This document shows positions 39,925-50,831 of a stretch of 64,000 bases of DNA, in pieces; the stretch's first letter is position 1; each line of letters begins with the position of its first letter. A model generated the notes under the pieces. The model was not told where the DNA came from. It saw only the letters and a program-made list of their open reading frames with translations, and did not search any database. The DNA comes from Eumeta japonica (Eukaryota; Arthropoda; Insecta; Lepidoptera; Psychidae), in the NCBI GenBank assembly GCA_005406025.1, contig BGZK01000190.1, positions 496,001 to 560,000 of the forward strand, in the 5' to 3' direction. The position numbers and the translations under genes were made by a program.

Positions 39925-42681
39925 CTAGATGTCTAACAGAGTACGTATCATCCCAGCCAAAGGCGCATTCGGTATCAGAGGATTGTAGTTGGAGCCGTAC
40001 CTCCTCACAGTCTCCATGTCGGGACTGGCGAAGTGCCTCTCCAGCGCCAGTCTGACCTGTTCCGCCTGCTCTGGATTGGGCATTATGCTTACGCCTTCCT
40101 TAGATTTAGAATAACCGCTGATGTCCTGATAGGGGTCTTCGGGTAGTCTATAATCCACGGTCCTCGTTGATGGACGCGCAGACCGACGTTCAGGTTTCCG
40201 GTACGAAGGCTCGTCTATGGTTTCGGAGTGGGTCGAGGTCGATTTCCTTCGACGAACAACCGTAGGATTATCGGTCGACGGTGTGTTCAAATTATCACCG
40301 GAACCTGGAAATTATTGTATTGATAAATATGCTGGTATCGTATATAAATTGACATAAAAAATAAAGAGTTGATCGTTTTTGACATTCATTTATTTAATAC
40401 TAACTAAAATGAAAAACATGTATGTATCTCATTTTCCAATGATTAGTAACATCTGTTTACAAAGAGGATACAAGCGGCGGATTTGTTTTATCAAAACTAA
40501 ATTATATTAGGGTTGTATTTGGACTCTACAACCTTAAGCACTGTGAACACGGAAGTTTTATAAAACCACATCTTATTTACACAATTCAAATGTTACGGAC
40601 TAAAAATGAAACAAATATATTTCTCAGCGGTTTTGTCTTGCTTCAATCGAAACCACGTCACGTGTTCCGCTAAACACAAATGAATTGAGATGTCAAACGC
40701 AAATGAATTGGATGAATCGTGATACAGCGTGATCAAATCTTTGCAGAAACTTATATTTCATGAACGCCCAACCGATGAGATAGAGAATTGAGAACAGAAA
40801 CCGTATAAAAGGACCCAGTTTCAAGCGTCCCGAACTGAAGAGTTTGCACTGAAAAATTGATGGACTTTAGTGAAATAAGATACATACGCAAAGATATTGC
40901 AGTACAACGCACGAAACTCTGCCGCTGTGAATTGCCTGCGAATGATGTAGTGCGCAGGTTTAACACTCCCCGATCCTTCCTCCTTCTCCTCCGCTTGCCA
41001 ATTTTACGTCATTGCGACGCTTTTGTGACTAACTTCACAGCGGCAGAGTTTCGTGCCTTGTAATGTACCACTTTGAGATATACGGTCTCTGTATACCCTT
41101 CGGGAAACAAGTGTATGTTTTATAAATAAATATACTCTCACGCGAAATTCTAAGTGTACACTGATTATCCATTAGGATTTGCATACGTTTCGATGCCATT
41201 GACTTGTGTTTTTTTTTTAATTAACATCCCCCCACCTTTCCGAAGCACCGTGGAAGTTCCATAAGTTTTCAATGAACAGCTAGGAAAATGTCTTGAAGCT
41301 AAAAATGAGCAGAATCACTGAGATTTGCGCAAAAACTAGTGCTAAAACAAATTTAGTGCTGTAAAAGGTCAAGAAATTGAAACACTGATTGTTTTAAATT
41401 ACCTAAGACCTCTCATCTTAAGTTTTTAATGACTCCATTCCCGAGGCATTTTTTTTTAATTTTATAATTTTTTCTCCGCTTGTGATTAACTGCTATTACG
41501 CGTATTACGAATTAAAATCTAGAATTTTAATTATTCTCACACTGCCTGAGCTGACGCACTCTTCGGCATGGTTTAGTTAAACCAGCTAAGTTTAGTTAAA
41601 GCTAAGTTTAGCTTAGGTTCTAGTCCGCTACAATAATTCCTAGTGTTACACATTCTTTATAATGTTATGTGCTTAAACTATAGTGGAGGAAATAAAGAAT
41701 TATTTTCATTATTATTTAAAATTGAATGTTGACTTTGATGAGTGACACTTTAAAACCCTCGCGCCAATCGATAGCTTAACTTACCAGGATCGGTTATGTT
41801 AAACAAAGTTTGCAGGCCTGCGGGAATGGGTGCGCGTGGGCATCTCTCGTACGCCGGCCTACTGTCGTTATTAGACTTATCCAAACAGTTCACCATCGCA
41901 GCGATAATCTCTTCTGACACGTTGAAGGATGCGGCTTCGAGAAGCGGTGGGAAGGTCATAGCTTCGGTTGACGGTGCTGTGATAACATTGAATACCACTT
42001 TGATTTTAACAAAATTTTTAAATATCCAATTGAGGCATTGTACCATTATTTTCAAAACAATGTATTAAAAATATAAGAATTCGAGCGAGTATTAACACGA
42101 TTCGATAGTATTGCTATGATATATTCGTGTATGAGTTCGAGGATTGATAAAAAAATGTAACGTATCACTCACAAATATATACTCAATCAATTACACTGCG
42201 ATCCGACCAATAGAAAATTAAGTCGTCATTCCTCGAATTCCGGTACACCTATACCTCTGCAAGAAGTCTAAAACACACCCCTAATTGTAAACAAGGTCAT
42301 AAAGCAATTATAAAAACAAAGACGTAAACATTTCACGTTCGAACGTGAAATGTTTACGTCATTATACATTACGTTGATGTAAACAAACGTATATGTACCA
42401 GATCTGGAATATTCTAATGAGTCGAAATACACAACCACTGCACGCAATTTGGGCATAGATGTATAAAAAAAGACCATTCGGCAGCCGAAATGGAAGTAGA
42501 TTTCATTTTATTTTCATATGTGATTCGTATGAAATATGTAATTTTCGGATTTTCAAAATTTTTAAATTCAATAATTTTTAAACTAGTCGACTGGCTTGGC
42601 TCAAATTTGAACTGGACCTTTGCAATCTGGATCTTTAAAGAATTGTAGACGCTATCGTGCTGACAAGCTCCGCGTTATGTC

Positions 42682-42762
<81 letters not shown>

Positions 42763-45700
42763 CATACATACATTTGTGAACTTTGAACCATATGTATTTT
42801 CTGACTCAACTCGTCGAGTTAAGTCGGAAAACAGCAAAGTTTTTCAAAAGTTCCGTCACGAGGACAAATACAGTGGTTAGATTTTTATGTAACCTGCTAA
42901 AAATGGAAGATGTACTGTCGCTTACTATTTTAATTTCGAAAAATAGCACGAAGTGTACGTGATGCCTCTGTCTCGCGTTTTGCGATACCAGAATAAGAAA
43001 TACAGAGAAATCAGTTACAGATATAGAATATTATTTTATATGTAGTTTCTATATTTGCTGTTGAAAAACAAATACATAACACTAATGTGATTATTTACCT
43101 CAATTTCTGAAAATGGCAGTAAATCCAACAATGTTTATTTTTTTTATTTAGCTTTTAGAGTAGATACTCACCTACATGTTTAAATGTTTAAATTTAAAAA
43201 GCAAAGCTAGTTTCAACACAAAATGTTTGACTGTACTGGAACAACATGAAATGTTATATCATATGTAGGTACTATGCCGTGAAGGTCTCGCAAACGGCCC
43301 TAACGCATAAACACTTTTATTATTATATGTATCGCCTGAACGCCAAATTCTGGCACTTTCGTGGCCAGATATCTAGTCCTGCATTACCGGGAGCGGCGGC
43401 GGTGGTGGTCAGGTAGTCTTCGGGCTTGGGCTCGTAGCCGGTCAGCTGCGCCAGCTGATCCAAAATCCCGGCCAGGCGTATCAGGGACTTTATCTCGTGC
43501 GGGTCGCTTAACTGTAAGAATGATATGTTTTAAAAAGAAATAGTGAAAATTATAGTTCCGGTATGTCTTGTGGATCGTGTGTCTAAATGATATGTGTTTT
43601 CACAGGTCGAGAAGAGAAGAGTTTTGATAGAGAAAAGATCTAATCAAGAGATAGAGAAAGCGGAAAGGAATTAGTAGAAAACTAACAACAGTAAGTTGAG
43701 ATTGTAAGAAATCGGCTAAATACAAATTAATAACTGTATATCTTGAATTACCAGATGAAAATATTCCTCAATGCTAAATAATGATATATCCTTATTACAG
43801 TGCGAGGGATGGTAGAGAATGAAGAGTAAACACTGAGAAAAACAGATGTATATTCAATAACCTCGTGGACAAAAATGCAGTACGGAGCCGTAACACACTG
43901 ACGAACCATTGCACTTGACTCGTGAACGCACCGATCGTCAAAATAAAACCAACTCGTCAATAATATACCCCTACAAGTCTAGTACATTAGCGAAAAGTAA
44001 ATAGGATTAGGTCATAAATCAATTACGAAAATAAATTAGCAAACATATAACGGCCGACGCAAACAAACAACATTTAGGTACCTGAATCTGTTATATTTCC
44101 ACTGAATTAAAACTCGCAAACAATGTGAACAAATCACCCACGCATTTCGATATAAACAAATGGGGTCCTATTCTAGTATTTCTTAATGGGGAAGGGGTTT
44201 TCTATTATTGTATACATTTAGTGTCGTTCGCAATACTAACATCGGAAATAATCTCTCGACTCATTCAACTGTGGGCGGAGGTCGATGAAACAAAAAAGGT
44301 GCACATAGTACGTAAGCGGAGGCCTACGGTGTCTGCCTACCCTCGGTTCCGTCTCTTCGACGAGAGCACGCGGGGCACAGACCCGGGATCGCATCCTCGT
44401 TTAACTTGCACTTAAAATTACATTCTGTTTTCGTTCACGCAATATTTGGTTTTTTAAGTGTTCCAAACTCTTGTATACCCAAAAAGCAACAGTTCCGTGT
44501 TTCCAAGGGCCCCAGCTCTGTGTGCCTAAGGTCCCTGGCCATGTGCCTAAGCGCCCCGACTTTGTGCGCCCCGAGGGCCCCTACATAACCTAAGACGGCT
44601 AAGCCTAGAAATCAAACGTGAATTTATTATTGTGTGATCTTTACGAACAGCCCGAGCTGGGGCTGGTATTATATAAATCGCCACTAACAAAATTATCCTA
44701 TAATATGAAGAAGACTACAAATAACATTCTATTATCTATTCTATATTATCTAGTGGTATCTCAAATTTCAGTAAATCGTATTATAATATTTTACACGAGC
44801 GTTTGTTGTATAAAACTCTAGCCACTTAATTTATTAACGCTTACACGATCAAGCTATATGACCATCTCGTAACAGTCGTAGCTGTGACCTTTACAGAACG
44901 TTTATGCTTTGCGACCATTTATCGTCTTAGCGAAAAATACACCATCGTCTTGTGTCAGTCTCGTACAAGACCACTGTTAGACTTTTTGGCGATTACACGA
45001 CTCTTAAAGAATGAACGAATTAAGGTCACAGTTATATCATCTGTAAGGTTACCTTGTGGCTGTATCCTGAAGTGGTATGAAAGTAATTCATGTGGCAATA
45101 ATAAGGTGATTATAATGGCGACCGTGATAATGTTTTTGTCTAAGAATAGATGTCTACACGCCAGTCGTATGAAGGTGGTAGGTTTACCTTTTACAAAACC
45201 TATTGTCCTGCACAAGTTGCGTATAAGAACTTTTGACTATGCTAATATCAGTGGCTAAACGCATTAGCCGCCAGCAGACGTATTCAAATTTCGCCACTCC
45301 TACCGACTTCTACAAATCGATGTCCTAGTTCACAATTATATTAATTATACATTTTTTTTATCAATGAAATTCTGTTTATGCTTCGTGCACTATCTTAATA
45401 TAACATATTAGACCACCTTTTTCACGTCAATGGATATGATTGTGATCTATGAGATCGATGTATCAGATCCTAGATCATATTTGCAATCCAACGATTTATT
45501 TAAGATTGCACAAGAAATAGTTTTTTTGGTATATTACCGAAGTAATAAAAAATGTTTACTTATAAATACTAAGAAGGCGGACTAAAGTATGCCTTAATAT
45601 ATAAATATTTTTATTAGTAAAATTTAATAAGTAAATATTTTTTATTGCTTTTGCTTAGAAGTTAAAAACGACATATGCAATCGACTGCCCGATTGGCGCA

Positions 45701-48700
45701 GTGGTAGTGACCTACTCGCTGCGCGGGGTTCGATTCCCGCACAAGAAAAACATTTATTTATTTGGTTAAAATTAATGTTTGTCTCGATTCTAGGTATTTC
45801 TATGTGTCGTATGGTATATATTTACGAAACAAAATAATTATGTAACATATATTATTACATGAACTCTTTGGTATTCATAGTACAAGCCTCGTTGCTTAAT
45901 CTGAGACCACATGGTGACGTATCTATCTCCGAAGATATATTATTATTATTAAATTATCAGGTAACGATCCGGCTGATGATGAGGACGAAATTTAATTAAG
46001 TAATAAAAGTTTTACAATATCTATTTGCGTTCTTCTCGCATTCCAAACGCGACCGAGCAAATTGTAGAAAAGTTTATCTTATTGATGAAACATATAACAT
46101 GTTGAATTTTTTGTGTGGACCTAATAGGACTTAGGTATATTTAAATCTTTGCGTGATATTAAAAAAGCATTCCGTCCCAAATACGCCACTGGCTCACACA
46201 TTGTATTTTAACAATGTTTAAAAGTTGAATATTTCAGATTAATATGCTTCAAATAACTTATGGTTTTGAAAATGTTTGTATGAGTTATTTTTCTAATTTA
46301 ACAGTTTTACTTGGTACTATTTTACAAACTGAATTTGTATATTTTCCTTCGCTGTGACTATGAAGTTAAAATATATGGATTTTGTAAAATAAATCCATTT
46401 CTATTCTATCTCTTTTTTCATGAATAAAAATTGTTCAAGTAACGGACTTATATAATGGAATAAATTTAAATCCAGTGGTAATTTCAGACGCAAAGTGAGA
46501 AAAACCTACTTATAACTAAGCAAAACCATAGACAAAACAAAGCAAAAGAATCGAAACATGGTTCGTAATAAAAAATAGTAATTGTTAAATGCGATACGAA
46601 ATTAAAGTTATCAAAAATGACTCTTAATTTAAAGCCTTTTAGCAAAAGCTACATTCGTCTTTTATATAAAAGTCGTATGTGGCAAAGTCGGAAGAATGTT
46701 GACATCAAAATGAACCATAATCGATACCTTTTTATATATATATATATATATATATATTCTTGTTGCCGTATATTACGAAATTAGTTGGATTGAATTTAAG
46801 AACGGGTCAAATGCCCACAACCGTAACACTTTACCGCCAAAATAAGATGAGTTATCGTCTATGGCCATATAGACTTTTATAATAACTTAAAGTTGTTCTT
46901 AGATAAAAAATTATATACATATGCTATTATTGTGCTAGATGGGATATTTCACCGGAATTAGACACAAGTCGGCCTACTGCTGTAGGTCCCACATACAAAC
47001 AGATACATGCGCACACACACTAAATCGGTAGTAGGCCACGAGTGCGCGGCGGGCGACGCGCAATAGAGTACACTAACAATAAGGTACTATCATCGTTTCC
47101 TGTCCTTTCATCATCCATCATCATCACCATTATTTATCGGCCTGCTCGCGCGCCAGTACCTCGCCGTGCGGCTCCTGCCGTATCTGCCGCGCGGCCCACA
47201 GAGCCAGCTGGGCCAGTCTGCGCGCGCGCTGGTTCCTGCGCGTGAGCGCCCTGCACGCCACGACCGGAGTGTCTGTTGTTTCCTGATTATGAAAAGAGTA
47301 AACATGTTTTTGATTGAAACGACACGAAATCAAAACCGGCAAAGTGCGAAACGGCCGGTTTAAACATCTCGAAAATATAATTATTTGAAAACACATAACA
47401 CGATATATATTGTGTGGTAGGATGGATCTCTCTCGGTACGCGATTCCGACAAGCAATTAGCTGCGGTTTCCTTAGCCACAATGGAAGACAGTTATATGTA
47501 AAGAATTTCTTTATTCGTCACGCGAAAATTGAAATACGTGACGAGTGAAAACTTTTTTTAGAGCTTGCTAACCTTCAGATACAAGCCGGAGCAGTTCTGC
47601 AGCTCGTCGACGGCGGCCTGAAGGGCACTCCTCAGACCCTCAATATAAACGCCGCCGCGGGCCACTGTTTCGTACACCTAAAAACAGTAAATTTTTCCGG
47701 TTCCGTATTACAATCTACATATCCACATACCTAAACACACCACTGATTGACTAATTGACTGACTTAAATTTCGACATAGTTACTTTTTGCGGGACGTGGA
47801 CCGTCATTAAAAACGGATTTTACGCGATTGCTACCCAAAAAAAAGTTATCACGCGGGCGGAGTCGAGGACAAAAAGCTAGTACAATGTGTATGTTTTAAA
47901 TACTTAAATATATATTTATTTATTTGCGGATCCTCAGTACGAGCCACACTCACTTGACCGATTTTTATTGACCATTTTCCTTAAAGCGCTAGGGTCACGT
48001 CAAGTTTGACGCTTATAAATGTTACTATTTTTACTATGGACCAAAAATAAAATAACTGACACTCTTGTACTAACGACGTCACTTTGTACCGGACATTGTA
48101 ACGGACCGATACGAAGCAGACTATAGACTTTTTATGGGTTTTCCTGTAATCTAGATAGAGGAAAAGAAAAATTTTCTGTATTTTTTTTTAAGATTTTAGG
48201 CGCAATAGTTTCGCAGTTATGGAAGGTGTGGTCGTTACTCGTCTATTTTCTTAAATAACATTAAAACTATTTGATTGTACATATCAAGTTTTTCTCTGCG
48301 AAAAGCTATTGTAAAGATTTTAGCTAAGGACCTATATAATTCTCCTATACTTTCGCAGATGTGGAAAAAGCCTATGATGAAATTGAAAACAAACGACCCA
48401 AAGGATACCCTAAGCGTGCATGGTGCCTGTAGTGGATCGATACGGGCAAGCGAGTTTTATGAGGGGGCTCCGGTGCCTGCCTCACAATAGATGGGATATA
48501 TACTGACCGACTCGACATCCTCAGGGGTGTCAGGTGGACGTCAGGAATGAATGGGGCCTTACTTGTTATTGTGAATAGTATGTCTCCTGGGGTCTCAGGA
48601 TTGAAGAATTGGGTACTGACCCCTACGCCTCTATATGGTAGTGCAAGTTGGATATAGCAGAAGTAAAATGAAAGTAAATTCAATATGGTGGAGATGCGAT

Positions 48701-49816
48701 CTCTGTGCAAGTATATGTGGAGTGTCTTTGAAAGATAGATGTAAGGAACGGTGACGTCAGAGAGCGGTCTGGTTTGAAGGAAGATTGGCTGTGACAGACG
48801 GAGAGACAGATACACGACTGATCGTACAAGGGTTCCATTTTATCCATTTGAGTTATGGAACCCTAAAAATGTTAATATTTCTTTGCTAATTCAAAACAAT
48901 CAATAAAAGGTCCATTAAAAGACAGCTTTGTCAGTTTTTAAACGTTTGCGGTTACGTGAAATACCAATGACTAGTTTTTAAAAACAAAGTTTTTTTTTTG
49001 GGAAAGTTATCACGCCCATGCCTCAAACAAATTTTTAAAGAACTAACGGGGATTAATTATTTAGAGGTGTCTGAATCCAAAACAGTGATACTAAAATTTC
49101 TGCCTGCCTTACTCTATTATCACTAAACAAATCTCGATGTGAATTTTTCAGTTTAATAGCTTAGGATACTACTTAAAATCTAAGCCACATTTCGTCTAAT
49201 ACACGCGACCGATTTTGCTGATAAATACTGGTATATCGCGTGCTTTAAACTGTATCTTATGTTTAAAGACAACTAAACAACCTCATTGTTATAATAAATA
49301 TGTGCGCCATTTAGCGACAATCAAGACAACTATTACTTATAACTTCTAATATATACTCCTTTTATCAAAATAAATTCGTATTGAGATAATTTAATATTTT
49401 ATAATTCACATATAATAGATAATGAAAATACCTAAAAATCCCAAATTAAGTAATTATATTAGATATATAAGAACTTTTTACAGTATAACGCACAAAAGTG
49501 CCGCTCTGAACTGCCTGCAAATGATTGCGACGCTTTCGTGGCTAACTTCACAGCGGCAGTGTTTCGTGCGTTGTACCGTACCTGAAAATGTCGCTTGTCC
49601 CGCACTTTCTCACCTTTTTCTCCATATAAGTATCACGTGGACGACGATAGTAGGGGTAACTCCACGCGTACTGGTAACTCCTCACGTCTTGCACCGGCTC
49701 ATAGCTCACCTCGATCTGAGAGCTATCGGCGATCACGTCTTCGGGATTGCTGACAGTCCAAGGAGACGCTTCAGCGAGAGATATGACCAAAAATATTAGA
49801 AGCGTTTCTGGACAAT
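39925..49816 (-). CDS. Unrecognised secreted protein, six exons, 5' end unsettled
   Basis: Exons on the minus strand: 49816-49614, 47677-47573, 47282-47160, 43511-43388, 41976-41785, 40304-39925. All are in phase and code for 374 residues. The first visible exon encodes CPETLLIFLVISLAEASPW, a hydrophobic core ending in Ala-x-Ala-like small residues, so a signal peptide is inferred. The frame has no ATG before this core and a stop just upstream, while a good acceptor (CTCTGTTTAG) sits at 49817-49818. A short 5' exon must therefore carry the start. The mature part has four Cys (in QNCSG, VACRA, VNCLD, ERCPR), an Arg-rich helix-like exon (TRRNQRARRLAQLALWAARQ), a Thr/Pro/Ala linker (TTTAAAPAPSTEAM), and a basic C-terminal segment (VRRRKSTS; ERRSARPSTR). 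I do not recognise the family. It is possibly an insect-specific extracellular protein. Stop TAG is at 39925-39927. Confidence 0.68.
40901..41067 (+). mobile_element. Long-TIR MITE, copy 1
   Basis: An inverted repeat of about 30 bases bounds a 165-base element: left GCACGAAACTCTGCCGCTGT from 40909, right its complement ending near 41060. The interior carries ATTGCGACGCTTTTGTGACT next to the right end. Three relatives occur at 49481, 62358 and 63741. It has no coding capacity. It lies in intron 40305-41784 of the secreted-protein gene. Confidence 0.8.
42321..42360. repeat. Perfect 40-bp palindrome
   Basis: GACGTAAACATTTCACGTTC is followed directly by its exact reverse complement, with no spacer. 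It is in the intron 41977-43387 of the secreted-protein gene. Confidence 0.9.
42464..42918 (+). repeat. Dispersed repeat with internal (TA)n(TG)n, copy A
   Basis: The element opens CATTCGGCAGCCGAAATGGA, runs through TTTTCATATGTGATTCGTAT, holds a (TA)n(TG)n microsatellite at 42680-42757, and closes with GTCGAGTTAAGTCGGAAAAC and AAGTTCCGTCACGAGGACAA. A second copy lies inverted at 50478-50831. It is inside an intron of the secreted-protein gene. Confidence 0.8.
42680..42757. repeat. Compound (TA)n(TG)n microsatellite
   Basis: About 20 TA units are followed by about 16 TG units, embedded in the dispersed repeat at 42464-42918. Confidence 0.95.
45684..45955 (+). mobile_element. tRNA-derived SINE
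   Basis: The head carries RNA polymerase III promoter boxes: box A TGGCGCAGTGG at 45694-45704 and box B GGTTCGATTCC at 45728-45738. It is followed by the moth SINE body (AAACATTTATTT, then AATGTTTGTCTCG, then TTCATAGTACAAGC) and ends in a (TAT)n tract. The tRNA cloverleaf is not complete, so this is not a functional tRNA gene. It sits in the intron 43512-47159 of the secreted-protein gene. Confidence 0.75.
47725..47883 (+). repeat. Degenerate lepidopteran dispersed repeat
   Basis: It ends GCGGGCGGAGTCGAGGACAA followed by AAAGCTAGT, the complement of the end seen at 39211. It holds the AAAACGGATTTTACGCGATT block typical of such repeats. It lies in the intron upstream of exon 47573-47677. Confidence 0.45.
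48540..48800 (+). mobile_element. Non-LTR retrotransposon fragment, RT C-terminal region
   Basis: The plus strand reads NGALLVIVNSM, then VLTPTPLYGSASWI, then NMVEMRSL, then a WSVF...-like stretch with frame breaks. These are the motifs just after the reverse transcriptase palm in this moth retrotransposon family (LVPTLMYGSESW-like, EMRALRSMCGV-like, from memory). The fragment ends at AGACAGATACACG. Confidence 0.6.
48829..48863. repeat. Short AGGGTTCC foldback
   Basis: AGGGTTCCA and TGGAACCCT are inverted around about 17 bases. This looks like the terminal hairpin of the GGGTTCC element family seen at 53069, right after the retrotransposon fragment at 48540-48800. Confidence 0.5.
49481..49581 (+). 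mobile_element. Long-TIR MITE, copy 2, internally deleted
   Basis: It has the same ends as copy 1 (right end CAGCGGCAGTGTTTCGTGCG) and the same orientation, but about 65 interior bases are missing. It begins only 32 bases from the donor of the exon 49614-49816, inside that intron. Confidence 0.7.
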
Positions 49817-50078
49817 CTAAACAGAGAATGGGTCTTTGAACATAGTTTCGAAAACTTGTCGTGATCACAAGTCAAATGATTATCAAGTACTTAAAATAAT
49901 TATAAATATAAATAAATGTCCCTCTCAGTCATTGCGACAGGCTGAAGGTTGAGCGACGATGATGATGATGATGTAAAATATGATTCAGTGTGACAAGTGC
50001 ATAGACAGACAAACTGGCGTTTTGTAACATATATAGAACCACAGATACATCTTCTCGAAACTATTCCACGAACGTTAC

Positions 50079-50130
50079 TTGTTGAGAAAATTGCTATAGA
50101 AGCTAATAGTGCTTGGAAATTTAAGTTCAT
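50079..50130 (-). other. Candidate first coding exon of the secreted-protein gene
   Basis: ATG at 50128-50130 opens MNLNFQALLASIAIFST and is followed by a donor AA|GTAACG at 50077-50078. It ends in phase 1, which is the phase needed by the acceptor at 49817. The 260-base intron is plausible. Against it, the product would have two hydrophobic runs in tandem at its N-terminus, which is unusual for a signal peptide. Confidence 0.3.
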
Positions 50131-50477
50131 ACTTAATCAAATCTGAATTGCTAAATCCGAAAAAAGCAACAAGTACACACAAGTCGTAAAATAAAAACAT
50201 AATACTTATATCAATTCAATAATTATTTATTTTCGCATCAAAAAAAAATCAACAATTGTTAAACATTTAAACATTCAACACTTGAACACTTACTGGTAAT
50301 ATACATGTTTATAGTCGTTATGATATTATTATCCTTTATTAATTAAACACAACAGCGTCGTTGTCGGTTCAAGCAGTACTGCACCTTTTAGGATTATCCG
50401 TTTGCATGTTTTTCGTTTTATAACAGCTTCCTCTTTTTTAGTCGCGTTAGCTTATCGTGGACAACTCTGCGTTACAT

Positions 50478-50831
50478 CGACCGTGCCCTTTTTTAGTAGA
50501 TTTCATAAAAATCTAACTATTGTCTTTGTTCTCATGACGGAACTTTAGAAAAATTTTGCTGTTTTCCGACTTAACTCGACGAGCTGAATCAGAAAATACA
50601 TATGGTTGAAAAGTTTACATATATATATATATATATATTAATGAAACTCAACAAACATATTCTATGGATGATTATAAAGGTTGAGTTCAAATATGAACCA
50701 AATCGGTCAACAAATTTAGAAATTACAACATTTTAAAATTTTGAAAACCTCGATATTACATATTCCATACGAATTACATATGAAAATAAAATGAAATCTA
50801 CTTCCGTTTCGGCTGCCGAATGACTTTTTTA
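50478..50831 (-). repeat. Dispersed repeat with internal (TA)n, copy B
   Basis: This is the reverse complement of copy A at 42464. Shared blocks include TTTTCCGACTTAACTCGACG, ATGAAATCTACTTCCGTTTC and GGCTGCCGAATG. Its microsatellite is shorter, only (TA)n around 50618-50638. It lies upstream of the secreted-protein gene. Confidence 0.8.

Noticed and set aside
42620..42880. Open frames on both strands of 60-86 codons
   Set aside because: They are made of the TA/TG microsatellite (IYIYIY, VCVCVC) and the surrounding repeat.
44125..45258. Several open frames of 60-124 codons on the plus strand
   Set aside because: No recognisable motif, no supporting splice sites, and they lie in an intron of the minus-strand gene. 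Chance open frames are expected.
45684..45745. Functional tRNA gene
   Set aside because: Box A and box B are present but the acceptor stem does not close, and the sequence continues into a known SINE body.
48372..48815. Minus-strand open frame of 147 codons
   Set aside because: It is the antisense of a degenerate retrotransposon fragment whose coding sense is the plus strand.
49548..49868. Start of the secreted protein within its first visible exon
   Set aside because: The open frame upstream of the signal-like core begins with GTG, not ATG, right after a stop. Eukaryotic initiation there is unlikely.
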